Source: Acetobacteraceae bacterium
Lineage (GTDB): Bacteria > Pseudomonadota > Alphaproteobacteria > Acetobacterales > Acetobacteraceae
Direction: 5' to 3'
Length of the DNA: 16,089 nucleotides
Assembly: GCA_030039695.1 (NCBI GenBank)
Contig: JASHVB010000912.1
Location: forward strand, 1-16,089
In this document: positions 8,413-16,089 of the stretch, piece by piece
Numbering within the stretch: position 1 is the first letter of the stretch
Layout of the letters: each line of letters begins with the position of its first letter
Made by a program: the position numbers and the translations under genes
The notes under the pieces: generated by a model
Told to the model about the DNA's origin: nothing
The model's database searches: none
Seen by the model: only the letters and a program-made list of their open reading frames with translations

Positions 8413-8929
8413 CCGTGCTTCCTCCCTGCGTGCCTTGTAGTCTCATCGCGAGCCTATCACGGCCTGCGCGCGCGAGCGCAAGGCGCGCCAACCTGCCACG
8501 CGGCTGGCGCAACGCTCTTCATCCTGGTGTGCGGGCATGGTCGCCAGCTTCGCTGCTCGACGCCGAGCCCAAGCGGCAACATAAACGCTTCCACCACAAG
8601 AGCACCCTGCCCGTCGATCGCCGCCATGACGTTGACGCGCAGCTCGGTGTCTGGCGACGCCGCTGGACCATGCGCGCGCCCAATCGCCAGCGCGCCGACG
8701 CTCATCATGGACGGCGCATGGTCGGACACACCGGCGCAACCTCCAGCAACAGCGGCCGACTACCAGGCGCGACACAATCGATGCACAGCGCACAGCGCCG
8801 GTCGGAAGATTTCGGAGCGCACCAGCGAATTTCGGTTCGATTAGATTTCGTGGTGCGGCGTGCAAGCCGCGGCCTCGACGCGTCGCGACCGAGCGTCTAT
8901 GCGGAACCGTCCATCCAACGGAGAATCAC
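8413..8929. other. Divergent intergenic region without a recognisable gene
   Basis: This 517-bp gap separates the divergent amidohydrolase and Ldh2-type genes and should hold both promoters. No open frame in it looks like a known protein. A minus-strand frame (8457-8729) has fairly coding-like composition but no ribosome site and no family I know, so it may be decayed coding sequence. Positions 8707-8741 resemble 1876-1910. Three copies of ATTTCG(G) at 8809-8815, 8829-8835 and 8845-8850 lie about 80-120 bp before the dehydrogenase start. I see no convincing -35/-10 pair. Confidence 0.45.
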
Positions 8930-10009
8930 GTGCCCATGCCGACGTTCAAGCCGCAATCGCTCTATGCTGTTTCCCATCTGATCGCGACGCGCATGGGCAG
9001 TGCCGAGACTGAAGCCGCGACGGTCGCCGACCACCTCGTGCGCGCCAACCTGGCCGGGCACGACAGCCACGGCGTCGGCATGATCCCTGCCTACGTGCGG
9101 TTGCTGCACGATGGCCTTCTGGTGCCGAACCAGACACCGGAAGTGGCACTGGATTGCGGCGCACTGTTGGTGATCGACGCAAAGCGAGGCGTCGGCCAAA
9201 GCATGGCAGCTGAAGCAGTGCGCCGTGCCATTGCCCGCGCCAAGCAGATCGGCGCTTGCGTGCTGGCGCTGCGCAACGCCTCGCACGTCGGCCGCATCGG
9301 AACCTATGGCGAGCAAGCAGCGAATGCCGGCTGTGTTTTCACTGCGTTCGTCAACGTGGCAGATCACCATGACATCGCCGCGCCCTACGCTTGTGCTGAA
9401 CCGCGGCTCGGCACCAACCCATTCTGCACCGCCATCCCGGGCGAGGGCGGGCCGTCGATCATGCTGGACATGGCGACGACATCGATCGCGGCAGGCAAGG
9501 CGCGTGTGGCGTTCAACAAGGGGGTGCCGGTGCCGGACGGATCGCTGATCGATCTGGCTGGCGAACCGACCAACGACCCAACCGGCTTCATTCGTGACCA
9601 CACCGGCGCACTGCTGACCTTTGGCTGGCACAAGGGATCGGGGCTCGCGGTACTGTGCGAGGTCATGGCCACCGCGGTGGCCGGCGGCCAGGCAGCGGGC
9701 CAGCCGACGCGCGGCGGCATCCTCAATTCGATGCTGGCGACGTTGATCGATCTCTCGAAACTCGGGGATCCGGCGGCGATCCGTGCACAGGTGGAGGCGA
9801 CAAAGGGGCATGTACGTTCCAGCCGCGTCGCGCCGGGGTTCGCCGAAGTGTTGCTGCCTGGGGAGCCGGAGCGGCGCTCTGCAGAGGTGCGGTCGCGCGA
9901 CGGCATTCCCGTGGATGACACGACCTGGCGCGACATCTGCGCCGCCGCGGCGTCGCTGGGTATCACCGATGCGGAAATCGAGCAGGCGGTTGGTTCTAAC
10001 GATCGTTAG
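8930..10009 (+). CDS. Malate/L-lactate dehydrogenase family (Ldh2) NAD(P)-dependent oxidoreductase
   Basis: This 359-residue protein belongs to the Ldh2 family, whose NAD(P)-binding fold differs from the Rossmann type. Members reduce or oxidise 2-keto/2-hydroxy acids or cyclic imines (malate, lactate, ureidoglycolate, sulfolactate, piperideine-2-carboxylate). Family blocks are ANLAGHDSHGVGM at 39-51 (His44, His47), NASHVGRIGTYGE at 116-128 with His119, LGTNPFCTAIP at 160-170, and the MATTSIAAGKARVA block from 181. Length is typical (330-360). GGAG at 8920-8923 lies 6 bases from the GTG at 8930; an ATG at 8936 is possible but spaced 12 bases away. No signal peptide is seen. The divergent partner is a metal-dependent hydrolase/decarboxylase, which suggests a shared catabolic role. 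The substrate cannot be assigned. Confidence 0.88.
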   Translation: MPMPTFKPQSLYAVSHLIATRMGSAETEAATVADHLVRANLAGHDSHGVGMIPAYVRLLHDGLLVPNQTPEVALDCGALLVIDAKRGVGQSMAAEAVRRAIARAKQIGACVLALRNASHVGRIGTYGEQAANAGCVFTAFVNVADHHDIAAPYACAEPRLGTNPFCTAIPGEGGPSIMLDMATTSIAAGKARVAFNKGVPVPDGSLIDLAGEPTNDPTGFIRDHTGALLTFGWHKGSGLAVLCEVMATAVAGGQAAGQPTRGGILNSMLATLIDLSKLGDPAAIRAQVEATKGHVRSSRVAPGFAEVLLPGEPERRSAEVRSRDGIPVDDTTWRDICAAAASLGITDAEIEQAVGSNDR

Positions 10010-10226
10010 CAGGACCCCGGCTTCGCAGCGGCGCTCGTCGCGGCAGCACGGAGTTTAAGAGCGCGCAGCGCTCCACCGAGACTGTGGCGTCAATCGTCGC
10101 CGGCACAGGCACCACGTCGACGTCGATGCCATCGGGCGAGACTGCCAAGGCTCTCACCCGGGTGTCATTGTTGCTCACGTGCCTGGTAACAGGGGAGCAG
10201 GCGGATCCTCGCGTCCGCCGGGACAA

Positions 10227-11228
10227 TCATCCGACACGCATGAAGCCGACGAGCCGCTCGGTTTCCGCCACAATCGGATCGGCGATCGCCGAGGCTCGCT
10301 GCGCGCCGTCGCGCAGCACCATGTCGACATGTGCGGAATCGGCCAGCAGCCGATTGGTTTCCGCGGCGATCGGCCGCAGACTCTCGATGACCAGTGCCGA
10401 TAAAGCATCCTTGAACGCACCAAATCCCATGCCGCCATGTTCCCGCAGCACGCCGGCGTGATCAGTGTTCGCCAGCGCGGCGTAGATGCCGACCAGGTTG
10501 CGTGCTTCGGGGCGACGCTCGAGGCCCGCGGGGTCGGAAGGCAGCGGTTCGGGATCGGTCTTGGCGCGGCGGATCTTCTGAGCGATCGCGTCTGGATCGT
10601 CGTTCAGGTTGATCCGGCTCTGATCCGACAGATCGGATTTTGACATCTTCTTCGTGCCGTCGCGCAGGCTCATCACCCGGGCGGCGGGACCCATGATCAG
10701 CGGCTCGATGTTCGGGAAGAACTCCACGCCGTAGTCGTGATTGAATTTCTGCGCGATATCGTTCGCCAGCTCCAGGTGCTGGCGCTGGTCGTCCCCCACG
10801 GGCACGCGCGTTGCGTGGTAGGCCAAAATGTCGGCCGCCATGAGGTTCGGATAGACGTAGAGTCCGGCTGACGCGTTCTCCCGATTCTTGCCGGCCTTGT
10901 CCTTGAATTGTGTCATGCGGTTCAACCAGCCGATGCGCGCGACGCAGTTGAAGATCCAGGCGAGTTGCGCGTGCGCACGCACCGAGGATTGCAGGAACAC
11001 AATGTGTTTTTGTGGATCGATGCCGCAAGCCAGAAGCACGGCGGCCATCTCGCGCGTCTGCCGGGTCAGGTCGGCGGGGTCCTGCCACTCGGTGATCGCG
11101 TGCAGATCGACCACGCAATAGATACAATCATGGCCGTCCTGCAGCGCCACCCAGTTTCGCAGGGCGCCGAGATAGTTACCGAGAGTGGGCACGCCGGTCG
11201 GCTGGATGCCGGAGAAGATCCGCTGCAT
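10227..11228 (-). CDS. trpS: Tryptophanyl-tRNA synthetase
   Basis: TrpS (333 residues, E. coli 334) attaches tryptophan to tRNA-Trp. It is a class I synthetase: the HIGH-equivalent motif is PTLGNYLG at 14-21 after [10 protein letters not shown], and the KMSKS loop is [10 protein letters not shown] at 191-200. [11 protein letters not shown] at 145-155 is the segment expected after the Rossmann core. All core blocks are intact, so this is a full-length functional enzyme. The ATG at 11228 is chosen because homology begins at residue 3. No Shine-Dalgarno site lies upstream; instead the start abuts four 7-bp repeats. The gene is co-directional with gcvP but 206 bp downstream of it. Although it serves tryptophan metabolism, it is transcribed opposite to, and about 5.8 kb from, the end of trpC. 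Confidence 0.97.
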   Translation of the reverse strand: MQRIFSGIQPTGVPTLGNYLGALRNWVALQDGHDCIYCVVDLHAITEWQDPADLTRQTREMAAVLLACGIDPQKHIVFLQSSVRAHAQLAWIFNCVARIGWLNRMTQFKDKAGKNRENASAGLYVYPNLMAADILAYHATRVPVGDDQRQHLELANDIAQKFNHDYGVEFFPNIEPLIMGPAARVMSLRDGTKKMSKSDLSDQSRINLNDDPDAIAQKIRRAKTDPEPLPSDPAGLERRPEARNLVGIYAALANTDHAGVLREHGGMGFGAFKDALSALVIESLRPIAAETNRLLADSAHVDMVLRDGAQRASAIADPIVAETERLVGFMRVG

Positions 11229-11254
11229 TTCAGTGGTCAGTCGTCAGTGTTCAG
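11227..11254 (-). repeat. Four tandem heptads (consensus CTGAnnA) ending at the trpS start codon
   Basis: Read in the trpS direction the units are CTGAACA, CTGACGA, CTGACCA and CTGAAAT. The last runs into the ATG at 11226-11228, whose first two bases it contains. The CTGA part is invariant and the last three positions vary. The array occupies the place where the ribosome binding site would be. Similar heptanucleotide arrays occur between genes in several bacterial groups. Confidence 0.75.
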
Positions 11255-11410
11255 ACCGGACTGATGGCCGATCCGAGCTGACGACGCAAGGCAAGGCACG
11301 TCTCTTGCGCTTGCGGCGGCAGAGCGAGAGCTGCGCAGCAGCGACCGGGGGGCGAGGTGCAGAGGCGCACCGTTCGGTTGGTCCCTCCTGCCCATCGCTG
11401 CGCTCTGCGC

Positions 11411-11435
11411 ACCTCACCCGCTCCGCAGGTGAGGT
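11411..11435. repeat. Perfect 8-bp palindrome directly after gcvP (REP-like or terminator)
   Basis: ACCTCACC (11411-11418) and GGTGAGGT (11428-11435) are exact reverse complements around a 9-base loop. The element abuts the gcvP stop codon (11435-11437, read on the minus strand). It could end gcv transcription or protect the mRNA 3' end, but there is no T-tract. Its CTC-N-CCCGCT core matches the element before moaC, which favours a dispersed REP-like repeat. Confidence 0.5.
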
Positions 11436-14314
11436 TATTCGGCGGCGTCGGCGTAGGCCTCCAGCGGCGCGCAGGTGCATACGAGGTTGCGATCGCCGTA
11501 GGCGTTGTCCACCCGCTTTACGGGTGGCCAATATTTCGCTGCCGCCACCCACGGCAATGGAAACGCCGCTTGCTCCCGCGAATAGCCGTGCGTCCATCTC
11601 TCTGCCGTCACTTCGCGCGCGGTGTGGGGCGCGTGTTTTAGCGGATTGTCCGCCCGGTCCAGCTGCCCCGCGGCAATCGCCGCGATTTCCGCACGGATCG
11701 CCAGCATCGCCTCGCAGAACCGGTCGAGTTCCGCTTTGCTTTCGCTCTCGGTCGGTTCGATCATCAGCGTGCCGGCAACGGGCCAGGACATGGTTGGGGC
11801 GTGAAATCCGAAATCCGCAAGGCGCTTGGCGATGTCCTCCACCATCACGCCGGCCTCGGACTGGAAGCCGCGGCAATCAATGATGCACTCATGCGCGACC
11901 GCGCCGCCGGGGCCGCTGTACAGCACCGGATAAGCCCTGCGCAGCCGCTCCGCGATGTAGTTGGCATTGAGGATGGCCACTTCCGATGCGCGGGTCAGTC
12001 CGGCTGCGCCCATCATACGGATATACGCATACGAGATCGGCAGGATCAGTGCAGAACCGAACGGCGCCGCCGACACCGGCCCGAATCCCGTCGACGGTCC
12101 TGCATCGGTGCGCAACGGATGGTTCGGCAGGAACGCCGCCAGATGCGCGGCGACCGCAATTGGCCCCACACCCGGTCCTCCGCCACCATGCGGAATGCAG
12201 AACGTCTTGTGCAGATTCAGATGACACACATCCGCGCCGATTGCCGCAGGAGACGTAAGTCCCACCTGTGCGTTCAGGTTGGCGCCATCCATGTAAACCT
12301 GGCCGCCGGCCTCGTGCACGACTGTGCAGATCTCACGGATCGCCGCTTCGAACACACCATGCGTGCTGGGATAGGTCACCATGATCGCCGCCAGCCGATC
12401 GCGATGCTGCGTCACCTTGGCGCGGAGATCAGCGAGCTCGACATTGCCCTCACGATCGCAGCCCACAACGACGACGCGTAGCCCGGCCATCGCTGCGCTC
12501 GCCGGATTCGTACCATGTGCTGATGACGGGATCAGACACACGTCGCGCGCGCCCTCGCCGCGCGATTCGTGCCAGGCGCGGATAGTCAGCAGCCCGGAAT
12601 ATTCGCCTTGCGAGCCGGCGTTCGGCTGCAACGTGACCGCAGCAAAACCGGTGATCGCTTGCAGCCATTCCGTGAGCCGGTGGATCACCGTAGCGTAACC
12701 CTCGGTCTGGTCCTCGGGCGCGAAAGGATGGATGTCGGTGAAGCCCCGCAGCGAGACCGCGAACATCTCCGCCGCCGCGTTCAGCTTCATGGTGCACGAT
12801 CCCAGCGGGATCATGCTGCGATTCAACGCAATATCCTTCTCTTCCAGCCGTCTCAAATACCGCAGCATCTCATGCTCGGAGCGGTATTGATTGAACACCG
12901 CCTGCTCGAGAAAGAATGTGTTACGCATCAGCTCTGCCGGAATGCTGGCCGGCGCCCGGCCCAGTTCGCCACCCAAAACGCCGGCCAGAGCCGACAGCTC
13001 CTCGTGCGTTACGGTTTCGTCGATTGAAATCCCAACCGCACCATCATCGACGCGCCGCAGGTTGAACCCCGCTGCCAGCCCCGCGCGTAACATCGCATCG
13101 GCATTCCCGCACTCGATTACAATCGTGTCGAAGAACGCTGCATGCCTCAGCTCATACCCCGCGTGTACGCAGACGTCTCCCAGCAGTCGCGCCATCAGAT
13201 TCACCCGGCGCGCAATGCGCTTAAGCCCTTCCGGCCCGTGCCACACCGCATAAAGCCCGGCGATCACCCCCAGCAGCACCTGCGACGTGCAGATATTCGA
13301 CGTCGCCTTCTCACGCCGAATGTGCTGTTCGCGCGTCTGCAGCGCGAGCCGCGTCGCAGGCGCGCCGGCCGCGTCCAGAGAGACACCGACCAACCGTCCG
13401 GGCATATGGCGCTTGTAAAGGTCGCGTGTGGCAAAGAACCCGGCGTGCGGGCCGCCGAAACCCATCGGCACGCCGAAACGCTGCGCCGAACCGACCACCA
13501 CGTCGGCCCCCATCTCGCCAGGCGGGGTCAGCAGCGCGAGCGCCAGCGGGTCGGCTGCAACGATCGCCAGTGCATCGACGTCGTGAGCGGCGTCAATCTC
13601 GTCGAACAGCGGACGGATGGCGCCCGTGGTGCCAGGGTATTGCAGCATCACGGCGAACGGCCGTGCCGCGCGGATCGCCGCTGCGTCACCCGGCGGCACA
13701 TCCACCAGCGTTACGCCGATCGGCTTCGCGCGCGTCGCCAGCACCGCGCGCGTTTGCGGATGCAGATCAGCCGCGACCGCCAGTACGTCGGATTTCGACT
13801 TGCTGCTCGCATGCGCCATGGCCATCGCTTCCGCCGCAGCAGTTGCCTCATCGAGCAGCGAGGCGTTGGCAATCTCCATGCCAGTCAGTTCGCAGACCAT
13901 GGTCTGAAAGTTCAGCATGGCTTCGAGCCGGCCCTGGGAAATCTCCGCCTGGTACGGCGTGTAAGCAGTGTACCAGCCGGGATTCTCGAACACGTTGCGC
14001 TGGATCACTGGTGGCATGTGCGTGCCGCAATAGCCCATGCCGATCAGCGACTTCTTGCGCACGTTGCGCGCTGCCAGGCCGTGCAACTCGGCAATCACAG
14101 CGGCTTCATCAATTGGCGGGGGCAACGCCAACCTGCCATGGGTGCGGATGTCCGCCGGCACCGTCTTCGCTGCCAGCTCCTCAAGCGTTGCGGCGCCCAC
14201 CACACGCAGCATCGCGGTAATGTCGGATTCCGATGGCCCGATGTGGCGCGTCACAAAGCCATCCGCCGCTTCAAGTTCTGCGAGCTCGGCCAGCAGTGAA
14301 AAATCGGCATCCAT
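11435..14314 (-). CDS. gcvP: Glycine dehydrogenase (decarboxylating), P-protein
   Basis: GcvP (959 residues) is the PLP enzyme of the glycine cleavage system: it decarboxylates glycine and passes the aminomethyl group to the lipoyl arm of GcvH. It is the long single-chain form, with the N-terminal half (RHIGPSESD at 23-31) and the C-terminal half fused, unlike the split gcvPA/gcvPB form of many Gram-positives. The PLP lysine is Lys703 in [16 protein letters not shown], close to Lys706 known in E. coli. Length matches the family (about 950-960). The ATG at 14314 overlaps the gcvH stop codon by one base (TGATG), so translation is probably coupled; GGAGA lies about 11 bases upstream. It is last in the gcvT-gcvH-gcvP order, and expression should follow the upstream glycine riboswitch. 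Confidence 0.97.
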   Translation of the reverse strand: MDADFSLLAELAELEAADGFVTRHIGPSESDITAMLRVVGAATLEELAAKTVPADIRTHGRLALPPPIDEAAVIAELHGLAARNVRKKSLIGMGYCGTHMPPVIQRNVFENPGWYTAYTPYQAEISQGRLEAMLNFQTMVCELTGMEIANASLLDEATAAAEAMAMAHASSKSKSDVLAVAADLHPQTRAVLATRAKPIGVTLVDVPPGDAAAIRAARPFAVMLQYPGTTGAIRPLFDEIDAAHDVDALAIVAADPLALALLTPPGEMGADVVVGSAQRFGVPMGFGGPHAGFFATRDLYKRHMPGRLVGVSLDAAGAPATRLALQTREQHIRREKATSNICTSQVLLGVIAGLYAVWHGPEGLKRIARRVNLMARLLGDVCVHAGYELRHAAFFDTIVIECGNADAMLRAGLAAGFNLRRVDDGAVGISIDETVTHEELSALAGVLGGELGRAPASIPAELMRNTFFLEQAVFNQYRSEHEMLRYLRRLEEKDIALNRSMIPLGSCTMKLNAAAEMFAVSLRGFTDIHPFAPEDQTEGYATVIHRLTEWLQAITGFAAVTLQPNAGSQGEYSGLLTIRAWHESRGEGARDVCLIPSSAHGTNPASAAMAGLRVVVVGCDREGNVELADLRAKVTQHRDRLAAIMVTYPSTHGVFEAAIREICTVVHEAGGQVYMDGANLNAQVGLTSPAAIGADVCHLNLHKTFCIPHGGGGPGVGPIAVAAHLAAFLPNHPLRTDAGPSTGFGPVSAAPFGSALILPISYAYIRMMGAAGLTRASEVAILNANYIAERLRRAYPVLYSGPGGAVAHECIIDCRGFQSEAGVMVEDIAKRLADFGFHAPTMSWPVAGTLMIEPTESESKAELDRFCEAMLAIRAEIAAIAAGQLDRADNPLKHAPHTAREVTAERWTHGYSREQAAFPLPWVAAAKYWPPVKRVDNAYGDRNLVCTCAPLEAYADAAE

Positions 14315-14694
14315 CAGTCAAGTGTCTCCAGGTATTGGTTGTAGGCGTCGCTGTCCATCAGCGCGTCGAACGCGGCCGTGTCGTCAATTCCCAGGCGGAA
14401 GAACCAGCCTTCGCCCTCGGCGGCGGAATTCACCAAGGCGGGGTTGCTGATGATGTCCGGATTGATCGCGACCACCTTTCCGGTCAGCGGCGCATACACG
14501 TCGGACGCCGCCTTGACGCTCTCCACGACAGCGCAGGCCTCGCCCGCGGTGACCTCGCGATTCAGTTCCGGCAGCTCGACGAACACCACGTCGCCCAACT
14601 GCTCCTGCGCGTGATTCGTGATGCCGATCGTGGCGATGTCACCGTCCAGCGATACCCACTCATGTCCTTTGCTGTAGCGCTTGTCCGTTGGCAT
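14314..14694 (-). CDS. gcvH: Glycine cleavage system H-protein
   Basis: GcvH (126 residues) is the lipoylated shuttle that carries the aminomethyl intermediate from GcvP to GcvT and is then reoxidised by lipoamide dehydrogenase. The lipoyl attachment site is Lys61 in [17 protein letters not shown]. The N-terminal KGHEWV at 9-14 and [19 protein letters not shown] at 24-42 are standard, as is the GWFFRL segment at 96-101. Length is typical (about 125-130). The ATG at 14694 has AAGGAA about 7 bases upstream. It lies 17 bases after gcvT and overlaps gcvP by one base, so it is the middle gene of the operon. Lipoylation needs LipA/LipB or LplA, encoded elsewhere. Confidence 0.97.
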   Translation of the reverse strand: MPTDKRYSKGHEWVSLDGDIATIGITNHAQEQLGDVVFVELPELNREVTAGEACAVVESVKAASDVYAPLTGKVVAINPDIISNPALVNSAAEGEGWFFRLGIDDTAAFDALMDSDAYNQYLETLD

Positions 14695-14711
14695 GGATCG
14701 TTTCCTTTGGC

Positions 14712-15899
14712 TTATCGGGCATAGCGATGTGAGACGAAGGGCAGCGCCACGACGCGCGCGGGCAGCGGCCTGCCGCGCACCATCAGGCGAACATGTGTAT
14801 CGTCATCGACGAGGTCGCGGCGCACGTAGCCCATGGCGATCGGCGCATTCAGCGACGGCGAGAATCCGCCGGAGGTGACCGTGCCCGCGGCAGTGCCATC
14901 GTCGGCGATGATGTCCGTCAAAGCGCGCGCCGATGCTCGCCCGTCGAGGCGCATCCCGACCCGGCGGCGCGGGTAGCCGTTGTCGAGCTGATCACGGATC
15001 ACGGCCGCACCGGGAAAGTCCCATGCCCTGCGGCGGCGCTTGCCGATGGTCCAAACGAGATCCGCCTCGACCGGCGATGTCAGTTCGTCGATGTCGTTGC
15101 CGTAGAGGCAAAGGCCGGCTTCCAACCGTAGCGAATCGCGGGCGCCGAGCCCGGCCGGAACGACTTCCGGCTCCCGCAACAAGCGATCGGCCAGCGCCTC
15201 GGCTTGGTTCGCCGGCACCGAAAGTTCGAATCCGTCCTCGCCGGTGTAGCCGGAGCGCGACACCACACAAGCGATGCCGCCGATTGCGATCTCGCCCACG
15301 CCCATGAACGACAGCTGTGCGGCCTCAGGCGCCAAGCGGCCCAGCACCGCCGCTGCCTCTGGTCCCTGCAGCGCCAAGAGCGCGCGGTGCTCATGTTCTT
15401 GCAGCGTCACGCCGGCAGGGATGTTGGCGGTGAGATGCGTGAAGTCGTCCGCCTTGCGGCTGGCATTGACCACTAGAAACAGACGCTCGCGACCCAGATT
15501 GGCGACCATCAGGTCATCGAGGATGCCACCCGCCTCGTTGGTGAACAGCGTGTAGCGCTGGCGTCCGGGCTTGAGGCCGATGATGTCACCGGGAACCAGG
15601 CGTTCCAGCGCTGCCGGTCCGGCGGCGCCCGTCAGCGTGGCCTGGCCCATGTGCGACACATCGAAGAGAGCGGCGTGCTGACGGCAGTGCAGATGTTCGG
15701 CCAGGACCCCGCCGCGGCAGCGCAGCGCGAGATCGCCGGTGAAACTGTAGTGCACCGGCATTGCGTAGCCAGCGAACGACACCATGCGCGCGCCGAGCCG
15801 CCGGTGCCACCGGTCCAGCGGCGTTGTGCGCAGCGGCACGGGCGTAGGATCGTCAGGCAGTGCGTTTTCGACCAAAGGCACGCTCCAGGCTCGGGTCAT
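14712..15899 (-). CDS. gcvT: Aminomethyltransferase, glycine cleavage T-protein
   Basis: GcvT (395 residues) frees ammonia from the aminomethyl-lipoyl arm of GcvH and transfers the one-carbon unit to tetrahydrofolate. Characteristic blocks are RTTPLDRWHRRLGARMVSFAG from 24, FDVSHMGQ at 79-86, GGILDDLMVANL at 124-135 containing the catalytic Asp (128 or 129), RSGYTGEDGFEL at 215-226, and GLGARDSLRLEAGLCLYGND at 250-269. Compared with the usual form (about 360-375) it has roughly 20 extra N-terminal residues and an apparent insertion of about 9-10 residues at 52-61 (SFTGDLALRC), where most relatives go straight from the Tyr to GVLAEHLH. The ATG at 15899 lacks an evident Shine-Dalgarno site; GGAG inside the coding sequence could instead serve a TTG at codon 9. 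It is the first gene of the operon, about 30 bases after the riboswitch. Confidence 0.93.
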   Translation of the reverse strand: MTRAWSVPLVENALPDDPTPVPLRTTPLDRWHRRLGARMVSFAGYAMPVHYSFTGDLALRCRGGVLAEHLHCRQHAALFDVSHMGQATLTGAAGPAALERLVPGDIIGLKPGRQRYTLFTNEAGGILDDLMVANLGRERLFLVVNASRKADDFTHLTANIPAGVTLQEHEHRALLALQGPEAAAVLGRLAPEAAQLSFMGVGEIAIGGIACVVSRSGYTGEDGFELSVPANQAEALADRLLREPEVVPAGLGARDSLRLEAGLCLYGNDIDELTSPVEADLVWTIGKRRRRAWDFPGAAVIRDQLDNGYPRRRVGMRLDGRASARALTDIIADDGTAAGTVTSGGFSPSLNAPIAMGYVRRDLVDDDTHVRLMVRGRPLPARVVALPFVSHRYAR

Positions 15900-15929
15900 C
15901 GCGCCGGCGTTGTGCCGACACGGCTGACC

Positions 15930-16089
15930 CCCCTCTGTCGCGGAACCTGAGAGATTCGGGGCGACTGCCCCTTACTCCGTCGGTGCGGCCGGCATGGCGC
16001 CGGCCATCTTTCCAGAGGTCCCTATCCCGCCGCGGTCCCTTGTGCCTGAGCGTTTCCGGGGGCCGGTTGCGCCTTCGGCGGCAGGCACT
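15930..16089 (-). promoter_or_regulatory. Tandem glycine riboswitch upstream of gcvTHP (5' end cut off by window)
   Basis: Read on the minus strand, this leader shows the conserved blocks of a tandem glycine riboswitch. Aptamer 1 (16019-16089, incomplete) has GCCGCCGAAGGCGCAA (16067-16082), CGCTCAGGCACA (16041-16052) and the following AAGGGACCGCGGCGGG. The linker and start of aptamer 2 are CCTCTGGAAAGA (from 16018 down). Aptamer 2 continues with CACCGACGGAGTAAGG (15970-15985), CTCTCAGG and CCGCGACAGAG, ending near 15931. CTCTG and CAGAG form its P1 helix. This RNA class binds glycine and normally turns on glycine cleavage genes, which fits the gcvT-gcvH-gcvP operon directly downstream. The start of aptamer 1 and the promoter lie beyond base 16089. 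Confidence 0.93.

Noticed and set aside
7325..8512. Alternative minus-strand frame overlapping the amidohydrolase
   Set aside because: It is Arg-rich and lacks motifs, while the overlapping frame has all five metal-site residues and a good ribosome site.
10010..10226. Peptide similarity of the trpS-downstream gap to the 8413-8929 gap (C-x-x-V-x-x-H pattern)
   Set aside because: The match is only a few scattered residues and has no support at the nucleotide level, unlike the 1876-1910 versus 8707-8741 pair.
13142..14299. Long plus-strand frame (385 codons) opposite gcvP
   Set aside because: It is antisense to intact gcvP sequence, rich in Arg/His, and has no recognisable domain.

Overview
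This window is a GC-rich (roughly two-thirds G+C by eye) stretch of bacterial chromosome. It is made mostly of housekeeping genes with a few accessory catabolic genes between them. Protein sequences and gene order (trpGDC followed directly by moaC, single-chain GcvP, a tandem glycine riboswitch on gcvT) suggest an alphaproteobacterium, most likely Rhodospirillales/Acetobacteraceae. That placement is inferred, because no rRNA or other marker gene is present. I see no phage, IS element, CRISPR array, tRNA or rRNA gene.

Layout. (1) 124-1326, minus strand: a class III CoA-transferase (CaiB/BaiF family) with a plausible sigma-70 type promoter. (2) 1327-1958: about 630 bp without a recognisable gene. 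(3) 1959-7265, plus strand: a tightly packed run trpG-trpD-trpC-moaC-uvrB. It covers tryptophan synthesis from the anthranilate synthase glutaminase subunit to indole-glycerol phosphate, then a molybdopterin cofactor step, then nucleotide excision repair. trpE is absent from the window. (4) 7342-8412, minus strand: a probably exported amidohydrolase of the ACMSD-like amidohydrolase_2 family. A 517-bp gap without a recognisable gene separates it from a divergent gene, 8930-10009, plus strand, for an Ldh2-type malate/L-lactate dehydrogenase family oxidoreductase. (5) 10227-11228, minus strand: trpS, whose start codon sits at the end of an array of four 7-bp repeats. (6) 11435-15899, minus strand: the glycine cleavage operon gcvT-gcvH-gcvP. 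It is preceded at 15930-16089 by a tandem glycine riboswitch whose promoter-distal part (aptamer 2) is complete and whose aptamer 1 runs off the window end.

How the parts work together. GcvT, GcvH and GcvP with the lipoamide dehydrogenase (not in this window) break glycine into CO2, ammonia and methylene-tetrahydrofolate, and the riboswitch should tie their expression to glycine supply. TrpG, TrpD and TrpC make the indole precursor of tryptophan; TrpS, encoded separately, charges tRNA-Trp with the end product. The CoA-transferase, amidohydrolase and Ldh2-type dehydrogenase look like catabolic genes whose substrates cannot be read from sequence.

No new multi-gene system stands out. The most interesting non-coding signals are the heptad array that replaces a Shine-Dalgarno site at trpS, REP-like palindromes of which one appears to supply the moaC ribosome binding site, the very short spacer between the glycine riboswitch and gcvT, and a weak similarity between two otherwise unexplained intergenic stretches.
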